A DNA stretch of 64,000 nucleotides from Allomyces macrogynus ATCC 38327. Its lineage: Eukaryota; Blastocladiomycota; Blastocladiomycetes; Blastocladiales; Blastocladiaceae. The stretch spans positions 2,085,880-2,149,879 of the forward strand of contig GG745329.1 in the NCBI GenBank assembly GCA_000151295.1, written 5' to 3'. Both the position numbers and the translations under genes were made by a program. Of the stretch, positions 51,106 through 63,865 are shown in pieces (within the stretch, counting starts at the first letter, position 1; each line of letters starts with the position of its first letter). The notes beneath the pieces were generated by a model. The model made no database searches and was not told the origin of the DNA. It worked only from the letters and a program-made list of their open reading frames with translations.

Positions 51106-54100
51106 CTATGCAAACTTGAACAGGAGCACGACGCGCGGCAGGTCCATTTCCAGATCGGACGGCAGATACTTTTCGACGCCGAGAATCTTGCGCGGCTCGG
51201 GTCGCGAGAACCACGAGTTGTCCGAGTCGGGCGTCGCCTCGAGCAGCAGCACGTCGGACCTGTCGGTCGACACGGATCGGCTCGCAACGGCCTTCAAAAT
51301 CTCGGGCGAGATGGGGTTCTCGAAGTCGGCCTAGAGAACATGGGTATGGTGAGGATGACGGGTCGTGTACGACGGGAGACGAATGTGCAAGCGTGGTTGG
51401 GTCGTACCACCGTGTAAATGGACATGAGCTTGGAGATTTGCGTCGGCGAGAGCAAGAAGCACACGTCGAACAGGTCCTCGATGTAGAGCTCGAGGTTGGT
51501 CGGCGTTGCTTTGTTGAGCTGCAAGAGCTTGGCCGCCTGCATGAGCCGCTCGAGATGCAATGATGCCTCGTTGAGCGAGTGCTGCGAGCACCACTCAGTG
51601 AGCCGGCTCACGTTGTACTGGATCTGCATGCCGCGCTTCCACGTCGCGAAGTTCTTGCGCATGATCAGGTGGTTGAACGCAATGACGCCGACCATCTTGA
51701 AGATCTCCGACATGGTCTGGCGGATGATGGCGTCGTCGACGTAGTAGTACTTGTGCACGCGCCACACTTGGCCAATCGCGTCAAGCAACTGCTCGATCGT
51801 GTAGGTCGGTTGTGTCGAGACAAACTTCCTGAAGAGCGAAGACGAGTCTTTGGCGACGAACCCGGGCAGCGACTGGTTCTCGATCACGCACGGGATGATG
51901 AACTTTTGCATGCGCTTCTTCACGAGCCGCACCCACTGGAAGTAAAGGTTCGTGAACGCGCGCTCGACCTCGACGACCGTCTTGTTGAGCAGCCGCTCGC
52001 CCTCCATGTAGATGGACGTGCGCCGTGCCGCGGCCAAGGCGGCGGCACCCGGCGACGCGCTGCCGGCGAGCCCCGACGTCTTGAGAATGCTGAGCAGCTC
52101 GAGCAGGTTTGACATCCAAAAATTGGTCACTTCGTCGTCGAAATTCGAAGCCACGACGCGCTCCTCGATAGCCTGCGTCGCGTTCTTGAGGAACGAGGCC
52201 ATGTTGCTGTTCATTCCGTGCTGCCAGGCCTTGATCGAGTAGAGCCCGAGAATGTGCGCCGGGAACACAATTTGTCGCCGGCTCGAGTCTTGCGTCGCGT
52301 GCTTGGGGATCGGCAGGTTGCGAATGACGCCGTCGAGAATCTCCGACTCGAGTTTCGGGTCCTGCAGCAGCGAGAACGTGTGCTCCTGCTCCATGATGGC
52401 CTCCTCGACGGTGCGTGGTGGCGTGTGCCCGCCGTTGAGCAGGTTCACGGGATCGACCTCGACCATGGCCTTCATTTCCTCGGTCCAGACCTCGACCGAC
52501 GAGTGGCGGCGCAGGCGCTTGAGCGCGTCAAACGACCCACGGGACGTCATGCGTTCGGTCGGCGAGACTTGCGACAGTGGTGTGACTTGCCGCCGCCACA
52601 GTGCCTCGGGCGGCAGCGTGTCGACCGACGGTCGTCGCGGCCGTGCTGTGGCGAGCTCGTGCTTGGCCTTTTCGTCCTCGAGCTGCTGCTTGAGCGAAAT
52701 GACCTCCTGCTTGAGCACATTGATCTGCGTCGACTCTTGGATGAGCGCCTCTTGCCGCGCCAAAGCCGCGATCCGCTCGCGTTCGCGGTCCTGCTGCTCG
52801 GACACCTGCTGTTGCTGGAGCTGCTCCTGTTGCTGCAACAACTGCTGCTGCTGCTGGTCGCGGTCGCGCAACTGCCGCTGTGCTGTGGCCTTGAAGTTGG
52901 CGAGCGACTCTTGCAGCGCGGCAATCTCAGCGTCCTTGCTGCGAATCACGTCGTTGGCGGCATTGAGCTGCGACTGCAATCCCTTGTTCTGCTGCATGAT
53001 CGCCTCCATTTCGCGGCTCGACGACCCCGCGTCCTGCAGCTTGTCCTTGAGCTGCTGCTGGTTCGACTGTGCCTGCTCAAACTTATCGCGCCACTGCTTG
53101 GTCTGGGCCTCGAGCGTCTTGACGACGTCGTTGAGCTGCCGCACCATCTTCTCCTTGCCGTCGAGCGACTGCGTGAGTTCGACGACTTTGTTTTCGAGCC
53201 GGTACGAGATCTCCTTGTAGTGGTTGACCGATTTGGCCTCGAGCTTGAGCGCCTTGAGTTCCTTGCGCGCGCGGTACCGGCGAATGCACGACTGCGCGAG
53301 AATAACGCGCCTGCGCGCCGTCGCATACTGCATGCGCGCGCGGTACCCGCGGAACGCCGCCTGGATCTCAATCGCCGCCTTCTCTTCACGCAGCCGCTGC
53401 AATTCGCGCCGCGCGACATACGACCGCCACGCGCACTGCAGCGTGACGACGGCTGACCGCGTACGTGCAAACTCGCGCTGCGCGAGGTACCGCCGGAAAC
53501 ACGCCTGGATCACGGTTGCGGCCTTGGCCTCGCGAATCGCGCGCGCCTGCTTGCGTGCGTACACGCCGCGCACGCGCGCCTGCAGCGAGATCACGGCCGA
53601 CCGCAGCTTCAGGTACCGCTTGCGCGCGAGCGCGCACTTGATGTTCTTTTGGATCATGACGACGCACTCGTTGAGCCGCTGCGTGCGCAGCTTTTCCAGG
53701 TACGCGAGCTGGCCAGCGCGGAAAAAGATTTTGGTCATGCCGATCTGGTACTTGTCGGTGTCCGGGATCGTGCGCGTGAGCAGCTTGGTGCACAGGCCGC
53801 GAATGTCCTTGAACTGCGCCCATTCCTTAGACGGCAGGAGCAGGTAGTACCGCTCGACGAATTCGACAAACGTCCATCGGCCCGGGTAACCGGCGGTCGA
53901 GATGCGGATCGTCTCGAGGACACCGCACGCGCGTAATTGCGAGAGCACCATTTGCGGCTCAAACTCGAACGGTTTCTTGGCCGAGTTCGACTTGATGCAT
54001 CGAATATAGCTGACCTCGGTCGCGTTGATCGTGTCCATGAGCTGCGTGAGCGACTGCTTGAAGACCGACCCGAGAGTCGGCTTCGACAGCTTGCCGCCGC

Positions 54101-56666
54101 CGCCCATACTGCGTGCCATGATGGGGCTCGTGGCTCGACTCGACACGGGCGAGGGCTTGTTGATCTTGTGCGCCGAGATCACGTCGTGCAAGTAATCAAA
54201 CTGCGCGTTGTTGAAGAGCGCGAGCAGTTCGTCGGGCACCGTGTCCTTGTTCTTTTCAATGAACCCGTCAATCTCGTACTCGACATTGTGCGCGAAATGG
54301 TGCACGATAAACGACGTGTTGGAAAACCGCGGCTTGCCGAAAAATTTGTGCTTCTTGTCAAACTGGTTGTAGAACTTGGCAATTAGCGTCTTGTCAGACC
54401 CGGACGGTAACCGCGACTCTTCGTCGAGCAGCGACAGCAGACCCATGCGGCCCTCGATCAGCTCAATGCACGGCTTGTTGTCGTTGAAGTCGATAAACGA
54501 CCACTTGATCTGCTCCTTGACGTACTCTTCCTGCTCGAGCTTGAAGACGTGCTGGTTAAACTCTTGCTGCAGCTTTTCGTTGGCCCAGTTGATGCACCCT
54601 AAAGCGGTGGTGGGTCGGACGTCAGCGACCAGTGGGCCTTGAGCTAGCGGTGGCAGTGGAGAAGGTCAACGACGGCGTACACTGCTCGAACGAGTTCTTC
54701 TTGAAGTGCTCGAAGCTAGAAACGGCGCAGCGTTAGTTTTCGTATTCAAGAGCCGCGGATCGCGCCACCACCGCATTGATAAAAACGTACCCGTAGATAT
54801 CCAGCACGCCAATGAAGCTGTGGAACGAGCTGGCGACTTCGGGCGGGCACAGCGACTCGTTGGTCTTGTCGACGAGCCACTCAAACAGCCCCGCATACAA
54901 GAACTTGGCGACCGAATCCCGAATCGCGATCGCGCCGACCATATTGACGTTCGTCACGATCTTTTCGAACCGCGTGACAATCTGCTTCTTGACGAGCCAC
55001 TTCTTGAACTCGGCCACCTCAACGCCCAACAGCTTGCACGCCTGAGCCATGGCCGCGTCGTCGTCGGCAATGTAGGCCTCGTCGTTGCGCAGGTTCGTGA
55101 TCTGGATGTTGCCAATGTGCAGCAGCGCCGCGAGCAGCCGGAACAGTTTCCACTGCACGGTCACCGACACGCCAATCGTCGACAATGCGCGCTGCGTGAT
55201 TTCGAATTCGGCCGCGTCGTCGACGCCAGGGACCGTCCCGGACCCACCGCCCTGGTTCAGGTAGTGGAAGTGTGAGTGCGGCTGCAGACCGAGCTCCTTG
55301 CGCTCGGCCGCGGGCGCACCGGCGACCAGCTGGTAGAAGATGTGGTAGTTGCGCTCCGTTTCGGGCTGGTAGATGACGCGCGACCGCTCGAGCAGGTAGG
55401 TGCGGATGCGCGCGCCAATGATTTTGGCGTGTTGGCTGAACAGCAGCTAGGAGGGTGGGCTTGATGCGTTAGCGCGACTGACCCGAAGGATGGGATGGAT
55501 GGACGGTCACTGAGCGGAAACAAATAGAGTCAAAGGCGAGCAAGCGGATCCTATATACCTCAATGTACTTGCCAAACCGCGACGAGTTGTCGTTGCGCGT
55601 CGTCTTGGCGTTACCAAACGACTCCATGATCGGGTTCGTCGCTGGAAGCGGTGAACAAGGTTCCCGTCAGTTGGCCGTGAACAACAAGGAAAAATCGGTC
55701 AAGCATGAGCAGCATGACATACCGAGAACCTGCTGCTCGACCTCGCTCATGCCGGCCGCGTTGGTTGGCGACGTGACCTCGGCGGCCTGGAAAGAGTCCT
55801 CACCAGACTCTCCTGCGTCGGCCATGGCAAAGTAGCGCTACAACAATTCGCACGACCTCGTCAGTCGTGCACCTACGGACTCTCCACCCGTCCAATAACC
55901 GTGTACCATGATGTACTTGGCCGAGACCGTCTTACCCGCTCCCGACTCGCCGGAGACGATGATACTCTGGTTCTTCTTTTCGCGAATCATGCCGCGGAAC
56001 GCGTCTTCGGCGACGGCAAACAAGTGCGGCTCGAGCTCGCCGCGACGCTTGCCTGAGTAGGCGCGGACCACGTCCTGCGTGTAGAGCTGCACGCGCTGGA
56101 ATGGGTTCATGGCAATCAGGACGATGCCCGAGTAGGTGTAGATGTTGTGCTGCGAGTAGCGCGTGCGAATGTTGTGCAGGACTGGTCGCGGGGTGGGGAA
56201 TCATGGTCAGATCCATGCAAGTCGGATCGGCTGGTGCGGAGCTCTTCGCGAGCGGAGAGCGTACCAGCAGGCTCGTGCAAGTAGGACAGGTTCGTCAAGT
56301 CCTCGATGCCCTCGAGCATGGGCGGGTTCTTGAGCGGCGGCAGCTCGTAACTGTCTTTGCTCGCCGCAATCTTGGCAATGGTCGTCGACGTGGTCACATC
56401 CTGTGCAAGGTCAAGCGATGATCGTCAGTTTTCGATCCACTCCGCGACCCATCACCGCATCCCCAGCACCACAAATTCGCGCTTCCTCTTACCTTGCCCA
56501 AAGCGTCGGTCACCTTGACGGTGACAGCATCGCCGCTGCGTACGAGCGATTGCACAGATGCGACGCGCCAGCCCTCGACCACGTCCTGCACCCACACTTT
56601 AGTGCCGGGTGTGTAGGCCACAAGCAGCGCCTCGGCGGCCGCGACCGGATCTGTGGGGGCGGTCAT
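51106..56666 (-). CDS. MYO2: Class V myosin heavy chain
   Basis: Nine exons (56666-56493, 56400-56265, 56181-55907, 55837-55723, 55641-55559, 55446-54791, 54715-54681, 54598-51411, 51330-51106) splice to 1628 residues. The start gives an N-terminal SH3-like segment ([18 protein letters not shown]). The motor has the P-loop GESGAGKT, switch [10 protein letters not shown], switch II DIYGFEHF and the actin-binding and converter regions. About six IQ motifs follow ([10 protein letters not shown]..., [12 protein letters not shown] and so on), then a Gln-rich coiled coil, then a C-terminal DIL cargo-binding domain (about 1230-1560, including [14 protein letters not shown]). Class V myosins carry secretory vesicles and organelles along actin. 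A 35-nt exon (54715-54681) encodes part of the relay region. The 80-nt last intron reads through a distinct tail if unspliced. Confidence 0.93.
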
Positions 56667-57529
56667 GATGGCGAGACGCGTCGCGCGATCAGACGAAACG
56701 TTGGTGGTGTTCTATCGAGCACGTCGAGCGGGACGTGCGGGGGGCTGCCAGGGGGGAGGGAACATGGCCACAACAAGGTCAGCCCATGCGTTGGCGAGCG
56801 GGAATCGGTGTCCTTCGCGAGCGGGAGGAAGCGCGCATCGAGCCATGCGCAAGATACACACTTGCGAGCAGAACGACGTGGTGGGCCGGGGTTGCGGGCA
56901 GCGAGAGCGTCGGGCGGACCGAATTCGGGCCAGTCGCGTGGTTGTTGACTGAATTACAAGTCGAGGGCTCGACGAATCGGGCTTGTCCAGGGATCGGCCA
57001 GCGTCCAGGACAGCTGCCGCGGAGTCGGGAGCCAGCAACGGTACGCAGCGGGTCGACTGTCGCGGGAGATGCGCTTGCAGCTGCAGAGAGGCCCGAGCCT
57101 GCAGGGTCGAGACAGCGTGCACAGCAGGGTGTTGCCAGTGTGATGCGGGCGCTGCTGGTCGGCAGCGTAAGGCCGCTGCTGTTGTCGTGGTATGCGTGCG
57201 CGGCAAAGCGCTGGCAGGCGACGCCGTCGAGCTTGGAGAGAGCTGGAGGTCGTCGGAAGCGGCAATAGCGGCACCACGGCCATGGCCGTCAAGGAGCCAG
57301 GTCAGTGTGCGGCCGTGACGCCCTTGCACAGGCCCTTGCCCCCTGGGGCAGATCGGTCACGCGACACGATGATGCGCGGTTTGCCGCTGGCTTGCATTTT
57401 TTGAGGTCATGAACGTGTTTTGTCGTGTTGCACTTGACCGCCACGCCCCGCCACAACGCGTCCCTGTGTCACCCGCTTCTCCACCACGATGCACGCGGCC
57501 ATTCGACATGTATATTGACGGCCAGCAGC
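56667..57529. other. Intergenic region between myosin V and LEO1
   Basis: 863 bp with the 5' flank of the myosin gene and the 3' flank of LEO1, both on the minus strand. It is GC-rich with overlapping open frames of no recognisable product; no TATA box was seen. Confidence 0.4.
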
Positions 57530-59185
57530 CTAATACTCGTCGTCCTCGTCGCTCATCACGGCGCGCCGCTTGCTGCGACGGCTGCGGCTCGTGGCCGCCG
57601 CCGCATCGTCCTCATCCTCATCCTCGTCCATCATGTCACCGTACCCGTCGGCCGCTGCGGGCCCGCGCATGCGCGCCTTGCGCTCCTCGAGCGCACGTTT
57701 GGCGCCGGCCGCCTCGCCCGCCGACCGGCGCGACGACAAACCCTGCGCGTACTGGCGCTCCTCCTCCTCGTCGTGCTCGTCGTACTCGACCAGGTCCTCC
57801 TCGTCGTCGACGACAAACCCATTGAGATCGTCGTGCGCATTGGACCGGCGCGCGCCGCTCGCCGCCGCACTCAACGATCCGGCGCCATAGTCGTCGACGT
57901 CGTATTTATCGTCATAGGCGCCGCCCACATCGTCCTCCTCTTCCGAGTACCCGCCGCCGTCGCCGCCGCGCGAACTGCCGCTGCCACCACGCCGCACGCC
58001 GTACCGCCCACTGGCGGCACGCTGACTCTTTTCGAGTTTCTTGCGCGACCGTTCGGCCTCTTGAGCAGCGGCAATCTTTCTCTGGCGTTCGCGCTCCGGG
58101 TCTTTCGTGACGTGCGTGACCTTGACGCGGTCGGTGCGTTTGAACCGCATCGCCAACGCCGCCGCCATTTTCTTGTGCGTCTTGGACCGCGCCCCCATGG
58201 GCTTCACAACCAGCTTGTCGTCGAGCGCGCGGTGCACGTGCAGTGTGTTCGACGAGTGGTTGGCGCCTGTCAGGTACTGGTAGGGGGCCACGGGCTGCGT
58301 CGTCACGTCAAAGTACTCGTCGCCGACGAGCAGCGAGTAGGTGCCGTCCGACCACTTGACGAGCTGCGCGTTCGACTGCACGGTCATGCGGTCCGGGTGG
58401 GCGTCGTTCTGGATGAACCGCCACCGCATCGTGTTGGCCACGCGCAGGTCGACTTCGTGCTGCTTGAGTTCCTCCGGGTCGCCGGCGTCGTAGTGGTCCG
58501 GGTCGAACGGCATCGAGTCGAGGTGGAGAAAGTTGGGCATGTCAAGGAGGTATGTCTAGTGGGGAAAGGGAGTCAGCACGACAGCGAAAATGGTTCCGTC
58601 CTCCAGGGTGCCGAATTCGTCTGGAGGGCGTACCGGCTTTTCGGACGGGAACGGGATCATGGGAATCGAATCAATAGCCAAAGAATGGTCGCCGTCGTGG
58701 TCGAACATGTCGCCGTCGCCGACGACGTCGTGGTGGCGGTCGTCCAGGTGCTGCGAGCTACCGCGGCGGCCCAGTTCGGCGTCGTCCAGATCCATGTGGT
58801 CCTCGGCCGGCTCGTCGCCCGTCCCAAAAAGCTCGGCCTCGTCCCCTGCCGCATCCTCGTCGCCAAACAGCGCAGCCTCGTCGTCGTGCGCTTGCGGCTG
58901 CGCGTCGGCTCCAAACGCATCGGCGGCGGAGCCGTCGTGGTGGTCGTGGTGGTCGTGGTCATGACGTGGACTCTCGTCGCCAAACAGCGCAGCCTCGTCG
59001 TCGTGGGCGTCATCGTGCGCGGCAACGGGCGGCTGGTCGTGGTGGTCGGCGTTCCACGCCTGGTCGGCGGTCGTGAAGTCCTCAAAGTCGCCCTCGTCCT
59101 CGGAATCGGCGCCGGTACCAGCGACGTGGGCAGTAGCGGGCGGCCGCGCACGCGCGTCGTGCCAATCTTGGTCCATCGGGTCCAT
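57530..59185 (-). CDS. LEO1: Paf1 complex subunit Leo1
   Basis: Two exons (59185-58634 and 58555-57530), 525 residues. Splicing joins FPSEKP to TYLLDMPNFLHLD, reconstituting the conserved Leo1 entry (yLxxlPNFL). The core continues with FDPDHYD, NTMRWRFIQND, NAQLVKWSDGTYSLLVGDEYFDV and THKKMAAALAMRF. Both termini are highly charged. The N-terminal exon has Asp/His-rich repeats including DDEAALFGDE three times. The C-terminus is Arg/Ser- then Asp/Glu-rich and ends DEDDEY. Leo1 works with RNA polymerase II in elongation and in histone modification. ATG 59185 is the first ATG of the frame. The gene is divergent from the V-ATPase gene, with 442 bp between starts. Confidence 0.9.
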
Positions 59186-59627
59186 TGCGGGCGGTGGTCG
59201 CGAGCTCTGTGCAATCGTCGTCAAGGACGGTCGGTGCGCACGGCAGATTGGTCGTGATCAGGGGGCAGTGCGGGGGCAGCGAAAGATCGTATCCGCACGT
59301 GACGGCTCCAGGTTCAGAGCGGACCCGTCAGCCCTGTCGACACGCATCCGCAACGCTTGGACGCGCTTCTCAGTCGCTTGCATGCTTCCACCACCGCGAC
59401 GCACAAGATCACGACCGTGACTGCTGCACGTCCGCGCTCGCGCTCCTGCCGCGACGCCCATAGCTCTGCGCCACTGGCCGCACTTGGACCTGCGCGCCTC
59501 GCCTGTACTGATCCCGCGCACCCGACCCGCTCCGACGCGACCAACGGCCTGCGCTGACCACCACGCCCCGCCGGCCCTCAACCTTTCCAGGCCGCTCGTT
59601 GCCCGCCCCGGGCCAATTCCCGCCACC
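59186..59627. promoter_or_regulatory. Divergent promoter region between LEO1 and the V-ATPase a-subunit gene
   Basis: 442 bp serving two housekeeping-type genes. No TATA box is seen, as is common for such genes. The right-hand start has a strong context (CCGCCACCATGG). Confidence 0.45.
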
Positions 59628-62588
59628 ATGGCTGATCCGGGCGCCGACACCGCCTACGTGCGGTCCGAGCCCATGTCGCTCGTGCAGCTCTACATTCCGC
59701 TCGATATTGCACAGGCCACCGTCTCGGAGCTCGGCGAATTGGGCGTTGTCCAGTTCCGCGACGTACGGATCGCCGCTTCTCTGTGCCCGTATGGCTGGAT
59801 CCTGACCTGCTCCGGGACATTCTGCAGCGCAACCCGGACGTGAGCGCGTTCCAGCGCACCTACGTCTCCGAGATCCGGCGTCTCGATGAAATGGACCGTC
59901 GCCTGCGTACGTTCCTGCGCCCAGCCCCTGTCGCCTGCACTCGCAATCTCACCTCTCCACCTTCCATACAGGCTTCCTGTGGCAGCAAGCCGAAAAGGCC
60001 AACGTCACCATCAACACGACGCGCCGCGGTCCTTCGCCCAACTCGGCGCGCCGCCAGCAGGAACTCGACGAGCTCGACGCGCTGCTGGCCGATACCGAGG
60101 CGCGCATTCTGCAAATGAACTCGAGCCAGGCCGCGTTCAACAAGACGTTCCTCGAACTGACTGAGCTGCGCCATGTGTTGCGCGAGACCACGTCGTTTTT
60201 CGAAGAGGTGTGTCGCGTCCTTGTTCCCTTGAAGGTGTTTGACGGCGCGGATTTCTCACGCTTGCGATTGATACCACTAGGCTGAGGCGCATCAGAGCGA
60301 AATCATTGGCAACGCCGGTGGAGTCGAGGACACGCTGCTCGGCGCTGGCCACGACGTTGAGGCCAACGAGCAAATGGGCGGGCACACGATCCAGATCGGG
60401 TACGTCCCCATGCACCAGCATCCACCCCGCCCATTTTTCTTCGCACTTATTTCAAAATTTGTCCACCAGCTTCGTCGCCGGGGTGCTCGACCGCAAAAAG
60501 GCGCTGGCGTTTGAGCGCATCCTGTGGCGTGCGCTGCGTGGCAACCTCTACCTCAAGTCGGCCGAGATTGAAGAGCCCATCACCGACCCGACCACCGACG
60601 AGCAAGTCTACAAGAACGTGTTTGTGATTTTTGCGCATGGGAACGAGACGCTGCACAAGATCCGCCGCTTGTCCGAGTCGCTTGGCGCCACGCTCTACCC
60701 GGTCGACGCCAACTCGGAAAAGCGTCGCCAGGACGCGCGCGCCGTGCTGTCGCGGCTCGAGGACCTGAACCAGGTTTGTGCTTTCGCGTTCTCACCTGAC
60801 ATGATCCGAAACAAGCGTGAGCTTACTCCGCCTCTCGATTCAACTGCGTAGGTACTCTTCAACACGTCGACGACGCGCCGCCACGAGCTCAGCAAGCTCG
60901 CCGACCAAATGGGCACGTGGAACACGCTGATCCAAAAGGAAAAGGCTGTCTACCACACGATGAACCTGTTCAGCACTGAGGCCAACCACAAGGCGCTGAT
61001 TGCCGAGGGATGGGTCCCGACTGCCGAGATTGCGCGCGTGCAGTCGGCATTGGCCGTGGCGCGCGAGGCGGCGCGCGGCATGATGCCGACGGTCCTGAAC
61101 GTGGTCCCGACGGCGCGCGAGCCGCCGACCTACCACAAGGCTAACAAGCTTACGGCCGGTTTCCAAGCGATTATTGACGCGTACGGGATCGCGCGGTACC
61201 GCGAAATCAACCCGGGCCTGTTCACGGTGATCACGTTCCCGTTCCTGTTTGCCGTCATGTTTGGCGATTTCGGGCACGGGATTATTGTCGCGCTGGTCGG
61301 CGCCTACTTGTGTCTCAAGGAGGATCAGCTCAAGATCGCGGCTAAGGGGTCCGAGTCGATGGCTACGGTCTACGGCGGCCGGTACATGATCTTGCTCATG
61401 GGCCTGTTTTCCATGTACACGGGGCTCATCTATAACGATGCCTTCTCGCGCATGATGTCGTTGTTCCCGTCCGGGTGGGCGTGGGTGCCCGACGCGCACG
61501 AGCCGAATGTGCTCGTCGGCAAGCAAGTCGGCACTTACCCGTTCGGGCTCGACTGGGCGTGGCAGTTTGCCGACAACAAGCTGATTTTCGGCAACTCGTA
61601 TAAGATGAAAATGTCGATCATTTTCGGCGTCATTCACATGACGTTTGCCACGATCCTGTCGCTCTTCAACCACCTGCACTTCAAGAAGAAGATCAACGTC
61701 TACTGCATGTTCATTCCGCAGATCTTGTTCATGCAGTGCATCTTCGGGTACCTCGTCGTGTGCATGATCTACAAGTGGCTCGTCGACTGGTCGCAGCCGG
61801 GCATGACCTCGCCGCCCGGGTTGCTGAACATGCTCATCTTCATGTTCCTCTCGCCGGGCAAGGTCAAGAAGGGCGAGGAACTCTTCGCGGGCCAAGCGAC
61901 CGTGCAGATGATCCTGCTCGGCATCGCCATGATCTGCGTCCCGTGGATGCTCTGCGTCAAGCCGTACCTGCTCAAGAAAGAACACGACCGCACGATCGCG
62001 CAAGGTTACGCGACGCTGCACGTTGCGCACGGTGACGACGACGATGAAGACAACGTCTCGGACCACGCGCTTATGGGCGGCGCCGTCCCCGCGACGGCCT
62101 CGTCGTCGAACCACGTCGCGCCCTCTCCCGCCGCCGCGCCGGGCGCGCCTGCAGCCATGGTCATGTCCCCCGTCTCCGACGCCGGCGGGCACGGCCACGG
62201 GCACGACGGCGAGCCGTGGGACTTTGGTGCGCTCGTGATTGACCAAGTGATTCACACGATCGAGTACTGCCTCGGGTGCATTTCCAACACGGCCAGTTAC
62301 CTGCGGCTGTGGGCGTTGTCGCTCGCGCACGCGCAGCTGTCAGAAGTGCTATGGGACATGACGCTGTCCGGCCGGTTCGAGGCGGCGACGGGGTCGTGGG
62401 GGCAGGCCATCGCGCTGGTCCTGATTTTCCCCATGTGGTTTGGCTCGACCGTGTTTATTTTGCTGCTCATGGAGGGGCTCTCGGCGTTCCTGCACGCGCT
62501 GCGTCTGCATTGGGTCGAGTTCGACTCCAAGTTTTACGAAGGGTCCGGGTACAAGTTTGAGCCGTTTTCGTTTGCCGAGATTGAGTGA
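59628..62588 (+). CDS. VPH1: V-type proton ATPase 116-kDa subunit a
   Basis: Six exons (59628-59762, 59828-59906, 59972-60207, 60281-60399, 60470-60773, 60852-62588) give 869 residues, typical of subunit a. The N-terminal cytosolic half shows family motifs: MSLVQLYIPLDIAQATV, ELGELGVVQFRD, NPDVSAFQRTYV, and FVAGVLDRKKALAFERILWRALRGN. The C-terminal half has eight membrane spans with GDFGHGIIV and NAFS-type YNDAFSRMMSLFPSG. The essential proton-path arginine lies in YLRLWALSLAHAQLSEVLW. The subunit forms the half-channels for proton entry and exit and directs the pump to vacuole or Golgi/endosome. The loop near residues 680-720 is Asp/His/Ala-rich and long. The last 1.7 kb are a single exon. 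Introns are 65-78 nt. Confidence 0.95.
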
Positions 62589-63115
62589 GCGAGCGGCGCG
62601 GGCGCGGTCGAGTGCGCGGGCGCGCGAGGTTGGCCGTGCCGCGTCGTGTCGCATCGCACGTCCGCACTCGTCGTGCTCGGCCGCGTCACGTTGCATGTCC
62701 GTGCTCCGGGCGGCATGAGATGGGTTGCTGGTGCCGTTCGTACGTCGTGTCATTCATTTACCCGCTTTGTTTCAACGATACTTGTTGGATTGGTTGGCTT
62801 TCGATCTTGGGCTGGTTGGGACAGGAGACATGTGTTACTGGTTCCAAACGAAGCAGCGACGCTCACAGACACAAGGAATTCACCGTCGGGACACGTGAAA
62901 GAACAGAGTGCAAGGAGGGGTGGAGAAGCAACAGACACAAATCAAGAACCGAAACCAATGCAGAAATGACAGCGACAATCGATGGGTACACAGGAGAAGG
63001 GACAACAAAAACGAATTCCAAAGGGCGGGAAATGTACAAGATGGGTTCAACGACACGCGACAAAAAGAAACCCGATCAACAGGAACAAGCGAGCAAATGC
63101 CAACGAGCGCGTCGA
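62589..63115. other. Convergent intergenic region
   Basis: This holds the 3' flanks of the V-ATPase gene and of the truncated minus-strand gene to its right. Purine-rich on the plus strand from 62870 to 63100. No gene was seen. Confidence 0.45.
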
Positions 63116-63244
63116 CTACGTCTCGTCGTCGTCACCCGTCGAATACAAGTGCCGCGCCGGCTCGGCGTCCGTGAACCGCACGCGATTCACCGTCCGCTGG
63201 CCGCCAGTCGACATCGTCGACGGCGGAGTCGGTGGGTAGTGCGC
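63116..63244 (-). CDS. C-terminal end of an unidentified protein, interrupted by the gap
   Basis: The last 42 codons of a minus-strand frame are visible, ending RVRFTDAEPARHLYSTGDDDET before TAG. The segment is polar and charged with a repeated-looking RTVNRVRFTD element. The rest of the gene runs into the N gap, so neither start nor domain content is known. Confidence 0.4.
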   Translation of the reverse strand, partial: AHYPPTPPSTMSTGGQRTVNRVRFTDAEPARHLYSTGDDDET

Positions 63245-63828
63245 NNNNNNNNNNNNNNNNNNNNNNNNNNNNNNNNNNNNNNNNNNNNNNNNNNNNNNNN
63301 NNNNNNNNNNNNNNNNNNNNNNNNNNNNNNNNNNNNNNNNNNNNNNNNNNNNNNNNNNNNNNNNNNNNNNNNNNNNNNNNNNNNNNNNNNNNNNNNNNNN
63401 NNNNNNNNNNNNNNNNNNNNNNNNNNNNNNNNNNNNNNNNNNNNNNNNNNNNNNNNNNNNNNNNNNNNNNNNNNNNNNNNNNNNNNNNNNNNNNNNNNNN
63501 NNNNNNNNNNNNNNNNNNNNNNNNNNNNNNNNNNNNNNNNNNNNNNNNNNNNNNNNNNNNNNNNNNNNNNNNNNNNNNNNNNNNNNNNNNNNNNNNNNNN
63601 NNNNNNNNNNNNNNNNNNNNNNNNNNNNNNNNNNNNNNNNNNNNNNNNNNNNNNNNNNNNNNNNNNNNNNNNNNNNNNNNNNNNNNNNNNNNNNNNNNNN
63701 NNNNNNNNNNNNNNNNNNNNNNNNNNNNNNNNNNNNNNNNNNNNNNNNNNNNNNNNNNNNNNNNNNNNNNNNNNNNNNNNNNNNNNNNNNNNNNNNNNNN
63801 NNNNNNNNNNNNNNNNNNNNNNNNNNNN
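63245..63828. other. Assembly gap (584 N)
   Basis: Undetermined bases. Open frames spanning it are artefacts of translating N. Confidence 1.
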
Positions 63829-63865
63829 CAGGCCAAATCGGGCGGTGCAAGCTAATCTGCGATAC

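Noticed and set aside
57425..59257. 610-codon plus-strand open frame antisense to LEO1
   Set aside because: Its Val/Leu/Arg-rich repeats are the complement of Leo1 Asp/His-rich coding repeats. The Leo1 core motifs on the minus strand are decisive.
60840..62330. 496-codon minus-strand open frame antisense to the V-ATPase a subunit
   Set aside because: Charged, low-complexity shadow of a highly conserved membrane protein on the plus strand.
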